Below are positions 31,694-41,377 of a DNA stretch of 64,000 nucleotides, piece by piece; position 1 is the stretch's first letter; each line of letters begins with the position of its first letter. The stretch spans positions 434,164-498,163 of the forward strand of contig NZ_LMKC01000003.1 in the NCBI RefSeq assembly GCF_001421355.1. Reading direction: 5' to 3'. The notes beneath the pieces were generated by a model. The model was not told the origin of the DNA. It searched no databases and was given only the letters and a program-made list of their open reading frames with translations. The position numbers and the translations under genes were made by a program. This DNA comes from Sphingomonas sp. Leaf9 (GTDB taxonomy: Bacteria; Pseudomonadota; Alphaproteobacteria; Sphingomonadales; Sphingomonadaceae).

Positions 31694-33009
31694 AGCGCGG
31701 CCGCCGCCCATTCCCCGAACGCATCGCGGGCGCGGGCGGTGTACATCTTCTTGCGGTCGGCCTTCTTGGTCCGGCCGGGGATGGGCGGCATCAGCCCGAA
31801 ATTGACGTTCATCGGCTGATAGGTTTCCGCCACCGCCGCGCCGGTGATGTGGTGGAGCAGTGCCCCCATCGCGGTTTCGACCGGCGGGGGAGCAAGGTCC
31901 TTGCCCGCCAGTTCGGCGGCAGCGAAGCGTCCCGCCATCAGCCCGACGGCAGCGCTCTCCACATAGCCCTCGCACCCGGTCATCTGCCCCGCAAAGCGCA
32001 GATGCGGCCGCGCCTTCAGCCGCAGCGTCGGATCGAGCAACTCGGGCGAGCGGATGAAGGTATTGCGATGCAGCCCGCCCAGCCGGGCGAACTCGGCATT
32101 TTCCAGCCCCGGAATGGTCCGGAACAGCCGCACCTGCTCGCCATGCTTCAGCTTTGTCTGAAACCCGACGATGTTCCACAATGTACCCGTCGCATTGTCC
32201 TGCCGCAGCTGGACGACGGCATGCGGCCAGCGTCCCGTGCGCGGATCGTCGAGCCCGACCGGCTTCATCGGCCCGAAGCGCAGCGTGTCGAGCCCACGCT
32301 CGGCCATCACCTCGATCGGCATGCAGCCTTCGAAATAGGGGACGTTCTCCCACTCGCGAAACTCGGCCTTTTCGCCCGCGATCAGCCCGGCGTGAAAGGC
32401 CTCATACTGCTCGCGGTTCATCGCGCAGTTGATGTAGTCCTTGCCGTCACCCTTGTTCCAGCGGCTCTGGAACCACGCCTGCTCCATGTCGATCGAATCG
32501 AAATGGACGATCGGAGCGATCGCGTCGAAGAAGGCCAGCGCCTCCGCACCGGTCGCCCCGCCGATATCGCCGGCAAGGCCGGGCGCGGTCAGCGGGCCGG
32601 TGGCGACGATCGTCATGCCCGCATCGGGCAGCGTGTCGACCCGCTCGCGAACGATGGTGATGTTCGGATGCGCCGCCAGCGCGGCCGTGACTCCCGCCGA
32701 GAAACCGTCGCGATCGACCGCCAGTGCCGATCCGGCCGGCACCTTGTACTCGTCGCCCTTGGCCATGATGAGCGAGCCCATCGCCCGCATTTCCGCATGG
32801 AGCAGGCCGACCGCGTTCGATTCGGCATCGTCCGATCGGAAGCTGTTCGAACAGACCAGCTCGGCCAGATCGTCGCCCTGATGCGCCGGGGTCGTGTCCC
32901 CGCCGCCACGCATTTCCGACAGGCGGACCTTGGCCCCCGCCTGCGCCAATTGCCAGGCTGCTTCGGAACCGGCGAGGCCGCCGCCGATGATATGTACGTC
33001 GTACTGCAT
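31690..33009 (-). CDS. trmFO: tRNA (uracil-54-C5)-methyltransferase, folate/FAD-dependent
   Basis: A 439-aa flavoprotein forming ribothymidine at position 54 of the tRNA T-loop with methylene-THF as carbon donor and FADH2 as reductant. The N-terminal dinucleotide fold is [12 protein letters not shown] (glycines at residues 9-14). Family blocks visible: [38 protein letters not shown], and the cysteine-bearing [12 protein letters not shown] that holds catalytic chemistry. [14 protein letters not shown] closes the FAD site. Length matches GidA-small (TrmFO), not MnmG. It stands alone, convergent with the iron operon. Confidence 0.95.
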   Translation of the reverse strand: MQYDVHIIGGGLAGSEAAWQLAQAGAKVRLSEMRGGGDTTPAHQGDDLAELVCSNSFRSDDAESNAVGLLHAEMRAMGSLIMAKGDEYKVPAGSALAVDRDGFSAGVTAALAAHPNITIVRERVDTLPDAGMTIVATGPLTAPGLAGDIGGATGAEALAFFDAIAPIVHFDSIDMEQAWFQSRWNKGDGKDYINCAMNREQYEAFHAGLIAGEKAEFREWENVPYFEGCMPIEVMAERGLDTLRFGPMKPVGLDDPRTGRWPHAVVQLRQDNATGTLWNIVGFQTKLKHGEQVRLFRTIPGLENAEFARLGGLHRNTFIRSPELLDPTLRLKARPHLRFAGQMTGCEGYVESAAVGLMAGRFAAAELAGKDLAPPPVETAMGALLHHITGAAVAETYQPMNVNFGLMPPIPGRTKKADRKKMYTARARDAFGEWAAAAL

Positions 33010-33104
33010 GGCAGGCGTCTAGGCCGCCGATCGACAACGGGCAATGAACGTACGCGGCGGACCATCGTTTTATGGACGGAATGCCGGAGCGACAGGATGA
33101 ACGC

Positions 33105-33536
33105 ATGAAGATCTACACGATCGGCTATGAAGGCGTGACCGTTGCCGAATTCGTCGCCGCGTTGCAGGCGGCGGAAGTACGCCGCGTGATCGACGTGCGC
33201 GCGTTGCCGCTGTCGCGCCGGCCGGGTTTCTCCAAATCGTCGCTGGCGGCCGAACTGGCGACGCACGGTATCGATTATGTGCATCTGAAGGCGCTTGGCA
33301 CGCCCAAACGCGGGCGCGATGCGGCGAAGAAGGGCGACGTGCTGACGCTACGCGCGGTCTATGACGAGCAGCTGGAGCTGCCCGAGGCACAGGCGCAGGC
33401 CGCGATCATGCTCGGGATGGCAGCGGAAATGCCGTCGGCGCTGTTGTGTTTCGAACGCGAGCCGGCGCATTGCCACCGGACGTTGTTGCTGGAAGCGGTC
33501 GGGCAGGGGGCGGAGGTGGTGGAGTTATACGCGTAA
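33105..33536 (+). CDS. DUF488 domain protein
   Basis: A 143-aa cytosolic protein of the DUF488 family. It begins MKIYTIGYEGVTVAEFV, then the conserved VIDVRALPLSRRPGFSK and the C-terminal LLCFEREPAHCHRTLL, whose Cys/His residues suggest metal or nucleotide binding; some family members are linked to DNA or stress functions, but none is established here. ATG 33105 has AGGA at 33094-33097; the frame is open 33 nt further upstream. Confidence 0.85.
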   Translation: MKIYTIGYEGVTVAEFVAALQAAEVRRVIDVRALPLSRRPGFSKSSLAAELATHGIDYVHLKALGTPKRGRDAAKKGDVLTLRAVYDEQLELPEAQAQAAIMLGMAAEMPSALLCFEREPAHCHRTLLLEAVGQGAEVVELYA

Positions 33537-33537
33537 G

Positions 33538-33663
33538 CCCTCCCCGGTACGGGGAGGGGGACCAGCCGCAGGCTGGTGGAGGGGGGGTGTCCGCGAACGA
33601 ACCACTTGAGGAAGCCCCCCTCCAGCACCGCTCCGCGGCGGTCCCCCTCCCCGTGCCGGGGAG
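33538..33663. repeat. compound inverted repeat (nested hairpins)
   Basis: A 126-bp intergenic element. The outer arms 33550-33563 and 33640-33652 are complementary, and an inner pair TGGAGGGGGG (33577-33586) / CCCCCCTCCA (33615-33624) folds inside. Each outer end also folds on itself (CCCTCCCC-GGTAC-GGGGAGGG at 33538-33557; CCTCCCC-GTGCC-GGGGAG at 33646-33663). It looks like a mobile palindromic intergenic element of sphingomonads. It lies between two convergent genes. Confidence 0.8.
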
Positions 33664-33668
33664 CAAGT

Positions 33669-34016
33669 TTATCCCGTGACCGGTCGCTTGATCTTGCCCG
33701 CCTCGTCCCGGTGCAGCGGCCCGTAGGCCACCACCGCATCCAGCGTCAGCGGCGCGTAAAGGTGCGGGAACAACTGCCCGCCCCGCGACGGCTCCCACTT
33801 CACCGCGTCACCCAGCGCCGCCAGGTCGACTTCCGCCACATGCAGGTCGTCCTGCCCGGCGAAATGCTTGTCGACCGTCTCGGTCAGCTGGTCGAGCGTC
33901 GACAGATGGACATAGCCGTCCGCCAGGTCGACCGGCGCGCCGGCAAAGCTACCGTCCTTCTCCAGCTTCGCCATCTGATCGCCGGTCAGCACCTTGAACG
34001 CGGTGGCGGGCGTCAC
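33669..34016 (-). CDS. DUF952 domain protein
   Basis: A 115-aa protein of the DUF952 family: FKVLTGDQMAKLEKDGSFAGAPVDLADGYVHLST, then LHVAEVDLAALGDAVKWEPSRGGQLFPHLYAPL. The fold resembles glutathione-S-transferase-regulator or ADP-ribosyl-type small domains in family descriptions, but no activity is known to me. Its ATG overlaps the gyrA stop (ATGA), so it is translated from the gyrA message. Confidence 0.88.
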   Translation of the reverse strand: MTPATAFKVLTGDQMAKLEKDGSFAGAPVDLADGYVHLSTLDQLTETVDKHFAGQDDLHVAEVDLAALGDAVKWEPSRGGQLFPHLYAPLTLDAVVAYGPLHRDEAGKIKRPVTG

Positions 34017-36796
34017 TCCTCGATATCCGATTCGCTGATCGTATCGGGTCCGGTACCGTCATCGAGCATGATGTCGCCCTCGGCGGCCGGCATCGCGGCG
34101 CGTTCCTCGGCGACGATCGCCTCGGCTTCGTTCTCCGGCGTCTCGTCCTCGTCGATCTTGGCCGCCGACACGACCTGTTCGCCGAAGCCGACGCGGAAGA
34201 TGGTGATCCCCTGCGTGTTGCGCCCGGCGACGCGGATATCGCCGACCGTGGTGCGGATCAGCTTGGCCTGATCGGTCACCAGCATCAGCTGCTCGCCATT
34301 ATGTGCCGGGAAGCTTGCCACGACCGGCCCGTTGCGGTCGGAGGTCACGATGTTGGTGATCCCCTGGCCCCCGCGTCCGGTACGGCGATATTCATATGCC
34401 GAGGTGCGCTTGCCAAAGCCATTGGCGGTGACGGTCAGGATAAACTCCTCGGCCGCTTCGAACTCGCCCATGCGTTCCACCGACAGCGTAACTTCACGGT
34501 CGCCTTCCTTCCACGGAGCAGCCTTCAGATACGCCTCGCGCTCTTCCGCCGTCGCTTGGAACCCGCCCAGGATCGACAGCGAGATGACCTCGTCGCCGGT
34601 GCCCAGCGAGATACCGCGCACGCCGGTCGAGGTCCGGCTCTGGAACTCGCGCACATCGGTCGCGGCAAAGCGGATCGCCTTGCCCGCCTTGGTCGCCAGC
34701 AGCACGTCATCGGTCTCGGTCAGCAGCGCGACACCGATCAGGCGATCGTCGCTATCGTCGTCGAATCGCATCGCGATCTTGCCCGCCGTCGGGATATTCG
34801 CGAACGCATCCATCGAGTTGCGGCGGACGGTGCCGTTGGCGGTGGCGAACATGACATGCAAGTCGGCCCAGCGATCCTCGTCCTCGGGCAGCGGCAGGAC
34901 GGTCGAAATCGTCTCTCCGGCGGCCAGCGGCAGCAGGTTCACCATCGGGCGACCGCGCGTCGCCGGCCCCCCCTCGGGCAGGCGCCACACCTTCATGCGG
35001 TACACCTTGCCGGCGGTCGAGAAGAACAGCACCGGGGTGTGGGTGCTGGTCACGAACAGGTTCGTGATCGCATCCTCGTCCTTGGTCGCCATGCCGGCGC
35101 GGCCCTTGCCGCCGCGCTTCTGCGCGCGGAACGCGTCGAGCGGGGTGCGCTTGATATAGCCCTGCACCGTGACGGTGACGACCATGTCCTCGCGCTCGAT
35201 CAGGTCCTCGTCATCGATGCCATCGGCGGCACCGGCGATCTCGGTCCGGCGCGGCGTCGCAAACTCGGCGCGGACGTCGACCAGTTCCTGCCGCATGACG
35301 GCATAGAGCTTGGCGCGGTTGGCGAGGATATCGAGTAGATAGCCGATCGACCCGGCCAGCTCCTTCAGCTCCTCGCCGATTTCGTCGCGGCCGAGCGCGG
35401 TCAGGCGGTGCAGGCGCAGATCAAGGATCGCACGAACCTGCAGTTCCGACAGCTGGTAATAATCGCCGGTCGTGTCCGATTCGACCGCCTCGACCAGCTT
35501 CAGATAGGGCGCGATCTCGGCGACCGGCCATTCGCGCGCCAGCAACGCGGCGCGGGCGGCGGCGGGGCTTTCCGACCCGCGGATGATCCGCACCACTTCA
35601 TCGAGGTTGGTGACCGCGATGACGAGGCCCAGCAACAGGTGCGCCCGCTCGCGCGCCTTGGCCAGTTCGTACTTCGACCGGCGGGTGATGACCTCTTCGC
35701 GGAAGCCGACAAAGGCGTCGATGATCTGCGACAGGTTCAGCAGTTCGGGACGGCCGCCCCGGATCGCCAGCATGTTCGCGGCAAAGCTCGACTGCGCCGG
35801 GGTGTGCCGCCACAGCTGGTTCAGCACCACGTCGGGGGTCGCATCGCGCTTCAGGTCGATGACGATCCGCACGCCTTCGCGGTTCGATTCGTCGCGAATG
35901 TCGCTGACGCCCTCGATCCGCTTGTCCTTGGCGGCCTCGGCGATCTTTTCGACCAGCCCGGACTTGCCGACCTGATACGGAATTTCGGTGAGCACGATCG
36001 AACGCCGCTCGCCACGCGCCTCGACGATATGGCGCGAACGCAGGATGATCGAGCCGCGTCCACCGGCATACGCCGCGCGCGCGCCGGCCCGACCGAGCAT
36101 CATCGCGCCGGTCGGGAAGTCGGGGCCGGGCACGATCTCGCACAGTTCTTCATGGGTCAGCGGTTCGCCACCCTCGACCCGGCGGTCGATCGTCGCGAGG
36201 CAGGCATCGACCACTTCGCCCAGATTGTGCGGCGGGATATTGGTCGCCATGCCGACCGCGATGCCGCCCGCGCCGTTGATGAGCAGGTTGGGGAACCGCG
36301 CGGGCAACACCGCAGGCTCGCGCTCCGACCCGTCATAGTTCGGCACGAAATCGACGGTATCCTTGTCGAGATCGTCGAGCAGCGCCATCGCCGACTTGGC
36401 GAGACGCGCTTCGGTGTAACGCATCGCGGCGGGCGGATCGGGGTCCATCGATCCGAAGTTGCCCTGACCATCGATCATCGGCAGGCGCAGCGACCATGGC
36501 TGCGCCATGCGCGCCAGCGCCTCATAGATCGCGCTGTCGCCATGCGGGTGATATTTACCCATCACGTCACCGACGATGCGTGCCGATTTGCGATACGGCT
36601 TGCCGGGAACGAACCCGCTCTCCTGCGCGGAGAACAGGATGCGGCGATGCACCGGCTTCAATCCGTCGCGAACGTCGGGCAACGCACGGGCGACGATCAC
36701 GCTCATCGCATAGTCGAGATAGCTCGACCGCATCTCGTCCACGATCGAGATGGGGGCGATATCGGATGGGTCGGCGATCAGCGTCGCGTCTGTCAA
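34013..36796 (-). CDS. gyrA: DNA gyrase subunit A
   Basis: Subunit A of type II topoisomerase, 927 aa, which cuts and rejoins DNA while gyrase introduces negative supercoils. The catalytic Tyr is Y127 ([10 protein letters not shown]). The quinolone-determining stretch [15 protein letters not shown] has Ser at the E. coli 83 position (S88) and Glu at the 87 position (E92). The C-terminal wrapping domain keeps the GyrA box as QKRGGKG. It ends in a long acidic tail. I set the start at TTG 36796, because [19 protein letters not shown] matches homologues and a promoter lies just upstream; the open frame extends far beyond without a sensible start. Confidence 0.96.
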   Translation of the reverse strand: MTDATLIADPSDIAPISIVDEMRSSYLDYAMSVIVARALPDVRDGLKPVHRRILFSAQESGFVPGKPYRKSARIVGDVMGKYHPHGDSAIYEALARMAQPWSLRLPMIDGQGNFGSMDPDPPAAMRYTEARLAKSAMALLDDLDKDTVDFVPNYDGSEREPAVLPARFPNLLINGAGGIAVGMATNIPPHNLGEVVDACLATIDRRVEGGEPLTHEELCEIVPGPDFPTGAMMLGRAGARAAYAGGRGSIILRSRHIVEARGERRSIVLTEIPYQVGKSGLVEKIAEAAKDKRIEGVSDIRDESNREGVRIVIDLKRDATPDVVLNQLWRHTPAQSSFAANMLAIRGGRPELLNLSQIIDAFVGFREEVITRRSKYELAKARERAHLLLGLVIAVTNLDEVVRIIRGSESPAAARAALLAREWPVAEIAPYLKLVEAVESDTTGDYYQLSELQVRAILDLRLHRLTALGRDEIGEELKELAGSIGYLLDILANRAKLYAVMRQELVDVRAEFATPRRTEIAGAADGIDDEDLIEREDMVVTVTVQGYIKRTPLDAFRAQKRGGKGRAGMATKDEDAITNLFVTSTHTPVLFFSTAGKVYRMKVWRLPEGGPATRGRPMVNLLPLAAGETISTVLPLPEDEDRWADLHVMFATANGTVRRNSMDAFANIPTAGKIAMRFDDDSDDRLIGVALLTETDDVLLATKAGKAIRFAATDVREFQSRTSTGVRGISLGTGDEVISLSILGGFQATAEEREAYLKAAPWKEGDREVTLSVERMGEFEAAEEFILTVTANGFGKRTSAYEYRRTGRGGQGITNIVTSDRNGPVVASFPAHNGEQLMLVTDQAKLIRTTVGDIRVAGRNTQGITIFRVGFGEQVVSAAKIDEDETPENEAEAIVAEERAAMPAAEGDIMLDDGTGPDTISESDIEE

Positions 36797-36833
36797 AGTT
36801 CGATGCTTTCGGGGAATGTTTCGGTTGGGCGAC

Positions 36834-36862
36834 AACCTAGCCGGTCGGGTCGCGAAAGCCAA
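36834..36862 (-). promoter_or_regulatory. candidate gyrA promoter
   Basis: On the minus strand TTGGCT (36862-36857), 17-nt spacer, TAGGTT (36839-36834), about 38 nt upstream of the TTG start. It supports starting gyrA at 36796 rather than further upstream. Confidence 0.6.
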
Positions 36863-36924
36863 GTCTTGCGACCTTGGCATACCCCGTTTCGGAACATGGT
36901 GCGGCGCAACGTGTTGGCGGGGTG

Positions 36925-38001
36925 ATGCGCGAGCTACACCGTTTTCTGAACACCCTGCCACCGGCGGCGGTCGACCTGGGCACCATTGCCCTGTCGCTGC
37001 TGGCGGCGTTGCTGCTGCACACCGCGACGTTCCGCGTCCTGCGCCGCTTTGCCGCGCGCACGCCGGGGTCGGTCGATGACGTCTATGTCGACCATGCGTG
37101 GCGGCCGATGCGGTGGATATTGGTCGCGATGGCGCTGGCCAGCGTCCGCCGCCCGCTCCGCCTGCCCGAACGGTGGGACGACCTGTGGACGCAAATGGCC
37201 GGGCTGACCGTGCCGCTGCTGATGGGCTGGTTCGCGATCGCGATGATCCGCGCATCGGTACAGGCGATCGAGGTCGCGACCGACATCACCGTCGCCGACA
37301 ATCTGCAGGCCCGCCGGCGACGGACGCGCAGCGCCATATTGGGCCGTATCGCGATCATCGCGATCGGCTTCATCACCGTCTGCCTGATGCTGCTGTCGAT
37401 CCCGAGCATCCGGTCGATCGGCGTGACGCTGATGGCGTCGGCGGGGCTTGCCGGGCTGGCGGTCGGTGCCGCCGCCCAGCCTGCGCTGAAGAACATCATC
37501 GCCGGCGTGCAGATGGCGTTCACCGAACCGATCCGCATCGACGATGTGGTCATTATCGAGAACGAATGGGGCCGGATCGAGGAAATCCGCCTGACCTATG
37601 TCGTGGTCCGGTTGTGGGACGAACGGCGGCTGGTGGTGCCCGTCTCCAAATTCCTCGAAGCGAGCTTCCAGAATTGGACACGCACGACCAGCGGGCTGCT
37701 CGGCTCCGCCTTTTTCTGGCTCGATCCGACGACCAACATCCCCCGCCTGCGCGAAAGGTTCGAGGAACTGGTGAAGGCCGATCCACTGTGGGACGGGCGG
37801 GCATATGTGTTGCAGGTGACCGATACCAAGCCCGATGCGATCGAGGTCCGCATCCTCGCCACCGCATCGGACGCGGCACGCGCGTTTGACCTGCGCTGTT
37901 CGCTGCGCGAGGGGGTGCTTGCCTATATCCGCGACGAGATGCCCGAGGCGCTGCCGCGGCGGCGGGTGGCGGTGGATGGACAAGCTGCCCGGTCCAACTG
38001 A
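36925..38001 (+). CDS. mechanosensitive ion channel, MscS family
   Basis: A 358-aa inner-membrane channel that opens under membrane tension. Several N-terminal helices (IALSLLAALLLHTATF, WILVAMALASV, LTVPLLMGWFAIAMI) precede the pore-lining, Gly/Ala-rich TM3 segment GVTLMASAGLAGLAVGAAAQ, followed by ALKNIIAGVQMAFTEPIRIDD, the start of the MscS beta domain. The rest is the cytoplasmic alpha-beta vestibule (FLEASFQNWTRTTSG). ATG 36925 follows GGCGGGG; an earlier in-frame ATG at 36874 lies in the gyrA promoter region and is less likely. Confidence 0.9.
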   Translation: MRELHRFLNTLPPAAVDLGTIALSLLAALLLHTATFRVLRRFAARTPGSVDDVYVDHAWRPMRWILVAMALASVRRPLRLPERWDDLWTQMAGLTVPLLMGWFAIAMIRASVQAIEVATDITVADNLQARRRRTRSAILGRIAIIAIGFITVCLMLLSIPSIRSIGVTLMASAGLAGLAVGAAAQPALKNIIAGVQMAFTEPIRIDDVVIIENEWGRIEEIRLTYVVVRLWDERRLVVPVSKFLEASFQNWTRTTSGLLGSAFFWLDPTTNIPRLRERFEELVKADPLWDGRAYVLQVTDTKPDAIEVRILATASDAARAFDLRCSLREGVLAYIRDEMPEALPRRRVAVDGQAARSN

Positions 38002-38002
38002 C

Positions 38003-38030
38003 CGTCATTCCGGCGCAGGCCGGAATGACG
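38003..38030. repeat. REP-like palindrome between convergent genes
   Basis: A perfect 12-bp inverted repeat CGTCATTCCGGC / GCCGGAATGACG with loop GCAG. It belongs to the same family as 54216-54245. Both lie right after a stop codon, so they may work as 3' end hairpins. Confidence 0.8.
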
Positions 38031-38040
38031 GAGTACGGTT

Positions 38041-39861
38041 TCAGGCCTTCCGCGCCGCCACGAACGCATCGACATTGCGCCCGAGCACGGTCATCGGCAC
38101 CCCGCCGCCCTGCACCACCAGGTCGTTGAACGCCTTGAAATCGTAACGCGGCCCCAGCGCTGTCCTTGCCCGGTCGCGCAGGCGGTTGATCTCCGAATGA
38201 CCGACCTTGTAGCCGCACGCCTGGCCCGGCCACGAACAATAGCGGTCGACCTCGCCCGATACTTCCTCGACACTCGATCCATTGGTGGTGGCGAACCATT
38301 GCACCGCCTGTCCGCGGGTCCAGCGCTTGGCGTGCAGCCCGGTGTCGACCACCATGCGGCAGGCGCGGAACGCGATCGACTGGAGATAGCCCAGCCGCCC
38401 GACCGGATCGCCCTCGTACGCACCCAGTTCGTCACCCAGCTGTTCGGAATACAGCGCCCAGCCTTCCGAAAAGGCATTGAACTGCAACAGCGACCGGATC
38501 AGCGGCAGGCGGAAGCTGTACTCGCCCTGCCACACATGGCCCGGAATCGCCTCGTGATAGACCAAGGTCGGCAGCGAATAGCGGGTCCACAGCTCGGTCG
38601 TGCGCAGGTTGATCCACATCTTGCCCGGCACCTTCCCATCGATCGACCCCGCCCCGCCATAGGCGCCCGGCGCACCGGCTTCCTCGACCGCCGGGATGCG
38701 CTTCACCTCGACGTTGCCCGGTGCCAGCGTGTTGAAGGCGCGCGGCATCCGGGCGCGGATATCGCTCAGCCGGTTCTGCACCAGCGCCATGATCTGCGCC
38801 CGGCCGGCATCGTTATTGGGAAAGGTGTAGCGCGGGTCCTTGCCCAGCGCCGTCATCCGCTCGCCCACGCTGCCTTTGGTATAGCCCAGCGATTTCAGGA
38901 TCACGTCCATCTGCGCCTGCAACGCGGCCAATTCCTCCTTGCCGCGCGCATGGACCTCGTCCGGGGTCATCGTCGTGGTGGTCGACGCGCGCAGCGCCCA
39001 GGCATACCAGGCATCGCCATCCGGCCGCGCCCACATGCCGGCGTCGGACTTCGCCTGTGTCCGGCTGGCGCGGATCGTCGCAAGTTGCCGTTCGAGCGCG
39101 GGCTTCACCCGGTCGCGGGCGATGGCGGTGGCCCTTGCGGTCCAGTCGCCCGGAATCGCCTTCGTCCGACGCGACAGCGAGGTCACGATGTCCCATCCGG
39201 CCGGATCGCCCGACACCGATTGTTCGAGCTGGCGGATCGTCTTGTCGAGCAGGAAGTCCGGCGGCACCACCCCGAGCGCGAGGGCGGCGCGCACCCGCTG
39301 CGTCTCCCCGTCCAGCTGCCGCGCATAGCTGTCGAGCCGTGCCAGATAGGCGTCGGCATCGACGCGCGTGGCGATGCTGTGATCGCTGTCGAGGAAGCGC
39401 GGCACGTCGAGATACGCGCCGACATTCTGGATCACGACATAGGGCGTGTTGCGCCACCCCCCGACCGCCACGTCGCCATAGGGCAGGGCAAAGCCGTCGA
39501 GTGCGGTTTCGAACGCGGTCTTCACCACATCGATATCGGTGCGCGTCGCGGTGGAAAGCGGCGCGGTGTCGATCCGCTTCAGCGTGGCAACATGCCCGCG
39601 CAGGTGATCGGCAATGACCCGCTGCCCGGCCGCCGACCGGTCACCCAGCCGCGACTTCAGCGCCGCCCGCGCGCCGGTATCGATGCCGAGGCTGCTGGCC
39701 GCCTCCGGTGAATCGAGCAGCATGGCGTCGGCGATCTTCGACAGGGTGGCCTCCGCCGCCTTGTCGGCCGGAGCGGCCGCGCCCTGTGCGCGAACCGGCA
39801 ACGCGGCGGTCAGGGTCGAGGCGGCGGCACCGGCGATCCAGTCGCGGCGGGTGAGTTCCAT
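38041..39861 (-). CDS. DUF885 family metallopeptidase-like protein, Tat-exported
   Basis: A 606-aa protein with a twin-arginine signal ELTRRDWIAGAA at its start. The DUF885 hallmark HEAIPGH (in LVYHEAIPGHVWQ) resembles the zinc motif of M32-like carboxypeptidases, and FSEGWALYSEQLGDELG supplies the downstream Glu. Mostly helical, as in that group. Expected to be periplasmic. Start ATG 39861; upstream frame is open but lacks a signal peptide. The upstream gene on this strand is 56 bp away (NfeD). Confidence 0.87.
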   Translation of the reverse strand: MELTRRDWIAGAAASTLTAALPVRAQGAAAPADKAAEATLSKIADAMLLDSPEAASSLGIDTGARAALKSRLGDRSAAGQRVIADHLRGHVATLKRIDTAPLSTATRTDIDVVKTAFETALDGFALPYGDVAVGGWRNTPYVVIQNVGAYLDVPRFLDSDHSIATRVDADAYLARLDSYARQLDGETQRVRAALALGVVPPDFLLDKTIRQLEQSVSGDPAGWDIVTSLSRRTKAIPGDWTARATAIARDRVKPALERQLATIRASRTQAKSDAGMWARPDGDAWYAWALRASTTTTMTPDEVHARGKEELAALQAQMDVILKSLGYTKGSVGERMTALGKDPRYTFPNNDAGRAQIMALVQNRLSDIRARMPRAFNTLAPGNVEVKRIPAVEEAGAPGAYGGAGSIDGKVPGKMWINLRTTELWTRYSLPTLVYHEAIPGHVWQGEYSFRLPLIRSLLQFNAFSEGWALYSEQLGDELGAYEGDPVGRLGYLQSIAFRACRMVVDTGLHAKRWTRGQAVQWFATTNGSSVEEVSGEVDRYCSWPGQACGYKVGHSEINRLRDRARTALGPRYDFKAFNDLVVQGGGVPMTVLGRNVDAFVAARKA

Positions 39862-39917
39862 CGGGGCATCCTTGCAGGGCTGTTTGCGCCTACGTGTCCC
39901 GCGCCGCGCCGGCCGCG

Positions 39918-40352
39918 TCAATCGTCGGCGACGACGCTGAGCACTGCGCCGGACACGCCGACGATGCGGACCCGCGTGCCGATGGGCAGGTCGGGGCCCC
40001 GCGCGATCCATTCGCTGTCGCCGACGCGAACCCGGCCGGTGCCGCCGGCGATTGCATCGACGACGACCACCGTCTGCCCGATCAGCCGCGCGCCCCGATC
40101 GTTGAGCAGCGGATCGTCGCTGTCGACCAGATAATCGGTGTACCAGCGTCGCCCGACCAGCACCGTCACCACGCTCCACGCCCCGAACACCGCCAGTTCT
40201 GCCGGCAGCGTCAGCGCGGGGAACAGCAAGGTCAGCAGCCCGGTAACCCCCGCCGCAAGGGCGATGAACACCAGAAACACGCCCGGCACCGCCAGCTCCG
40301 CCACGCCCAGCGCGACCGCCAGCAGCAGCCAGGCATAGCCGCTGTCGATCAT
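39918..40352 (-). CDS. NfeD-family membrane protein
   Basis: A 144-aa protein: two or three N-terminal helices (YAWLLLAVALGVAELAV, VFLVFIALAAGVTGLLTLLF, ELAVFGAWSVVTVLVG) and a C-terminal OB-fold NfeD domain (LIGQTVVVVDAIAGGTGRVRVGDSEWIARG). NfeD proteins pair with SPFH proteins in membrane microdomains, and here the ATG overlaps the SPFH stop (ATGA). Confidence 0.9.
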   Translation of the reverse strand: MIDSGYAWLLLAVALGVAELAVPGVFLVFIALAAGVTGLLTLLFPALTLPAELAVFGAWSVVTVLVGRRWYTDYLVDSDDPLLNDRGARLIGQTVVVVDAIAGGTGRVRVGDSEWIARGPDLPIGTRVRIVGVSGAVLSVVADD

Positions 40353-41326
40353 CGCGCGGGCGGTTCGAACGGGCCGGCGGGGCGTTCACGGGCCGGCTGG
40401 GCAGGGGCGGGCGCCTTGCTCTCGCTCAGGGCTTCCTTCGCCAGCTGGCCGATGCCGCCCAGCGTACCGATCAGCTGCGTCGCCTCGACCGGGAACAGGA
40501 TCGTCTTAGCATTGGGGCTGGTGGCGAACTTGCCGACCGCCTCGACATATTTCTGCGCGATGAAGTAGTTGATCGCCTGCGTGCCGCCGGCCTCGATCGC
40601 GTCGCTGACGACCTGCGTCGCCTTTGCCTCTGCCTCGGCCGCGCGTTCGCGGGCTTCGGAATCGCGGAAGGCGGATTCGCGCCGCCCTTCGGCCTCCAGG
40701 ATGCGGGCCTGCTTCTGCCCCTCGGCACGCAGGATTTCGGAGGCGCGCGTTCCCTCCGCCTCAAGGATGTTGGCGCGCTTCTCGCGCTCGGCCTTCATCT
40801 GGCGGCCCATCGCGTTGACGATATCGGCGGGCGGGCGGATGTCCTTGATCTCAACGCGGGTGATCTTGACGCCCCACGGATTCGTCGCATGGTCGACGAC
40901 GCCCAGCAGCCGGGCGTTGATCTCGTCGCGCTTCGACAGCGTTTCGTCGAGGTCCATCGACCCCATCACCGTGCGCAGGTTGGTCGTCGTGATCTGTTGC
41001 AGGGCGACATACAGGTCGGACACCTCATAGGCCGCCTTGGCCGGGTCCAGCACCTGGAAGAACACTACGCCGTCGGTCGACACCATCGCATTGTCGCGGG
41101 TGATGATTTCCTGCCCCGGAATGTCGATCACCTGCTCCATCATGTTCACCTTGCGGCCGACGCGATAGAAGAAGGCGGGGTAGAAATTGAACCCCGGCTT
41201 GGCGACGGCGGTAAAGCGGCCGAAATGCTCGATGGTATATTGATGCCCCTGCGTGACGATCTTCACGCTCGCGAACAGATACAGCAAGACCATCGCCACG
41301 ATCGCCGCAATCAGGCCCAAGAGCAT
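40349..41326 (-). CDS. SPFH/band-7 protein (stomatin-like, paraslipin type)
   Basis: A 325-aa membrane-anchored scaffold protein. One N-terminal helix (LLGLIAAIVAMVLLYLFA) is followed by the SPFH domain (GHQYTIEHFGRFTAVAKPGFNF ... MMEQVIDIPGQEIITRDNAMVSTDGVVFFQV) and a Glu/Ala/Arg-rich coiled coil (about residues 195-260). Family members recruit NfeD and regulate membrane proteases or domains. Start ATG 41326 with AGGGG 9 nt upstream. Divergent from the CitE-like gene. Confidence 0.92.
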   Translation of the reverse strand: MLLGLIAAIVAMVLLYLFASVKIVTQGHQYTIEHFGRFTAVAKPGFNFYPAFFYRVGRKVNMMEQVIDIPGQEIITRDNAMVSTDGVVFFQVLDPAKAAYEVSDLYVALQQITTTNLRTVMGSMDLDETLSKRDEINARLLGVVDHATNPWGVKITRVEIKDIRPPADIVNAMGRQMKAEREKRANILEAEGTRASEILRAEGQKQARILEAEGRRESAFRDSEARERAAEAEAKATQVVSDAIEAGGTQAINYFIAQKYVEAVGKFATSPNAKTILFPVEATQLIGTLGGIGQLAKEALSESKAPAPAQPARERPAGPFEPPAR

Positions 41327-41340
41327 CGGTCGTCCCCTGC

Positions 41341-41368
41341 TTGTGTTTTGTCCAACGCTGTCTAGCAT
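41341..41368 (+). promoter_or_regulatory. candidate promoter of the CitE-like gene
   Basis: TTGTGT (41341-41346), 16-nt spacer, TAGCAT (41363-41368). The predicted transcript start falls at the GTG/ATG pair at 41375/41378, implying a leaderless message. Confidence 0.4.
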
Positions 41369-41377
41369 GACCGCGTG

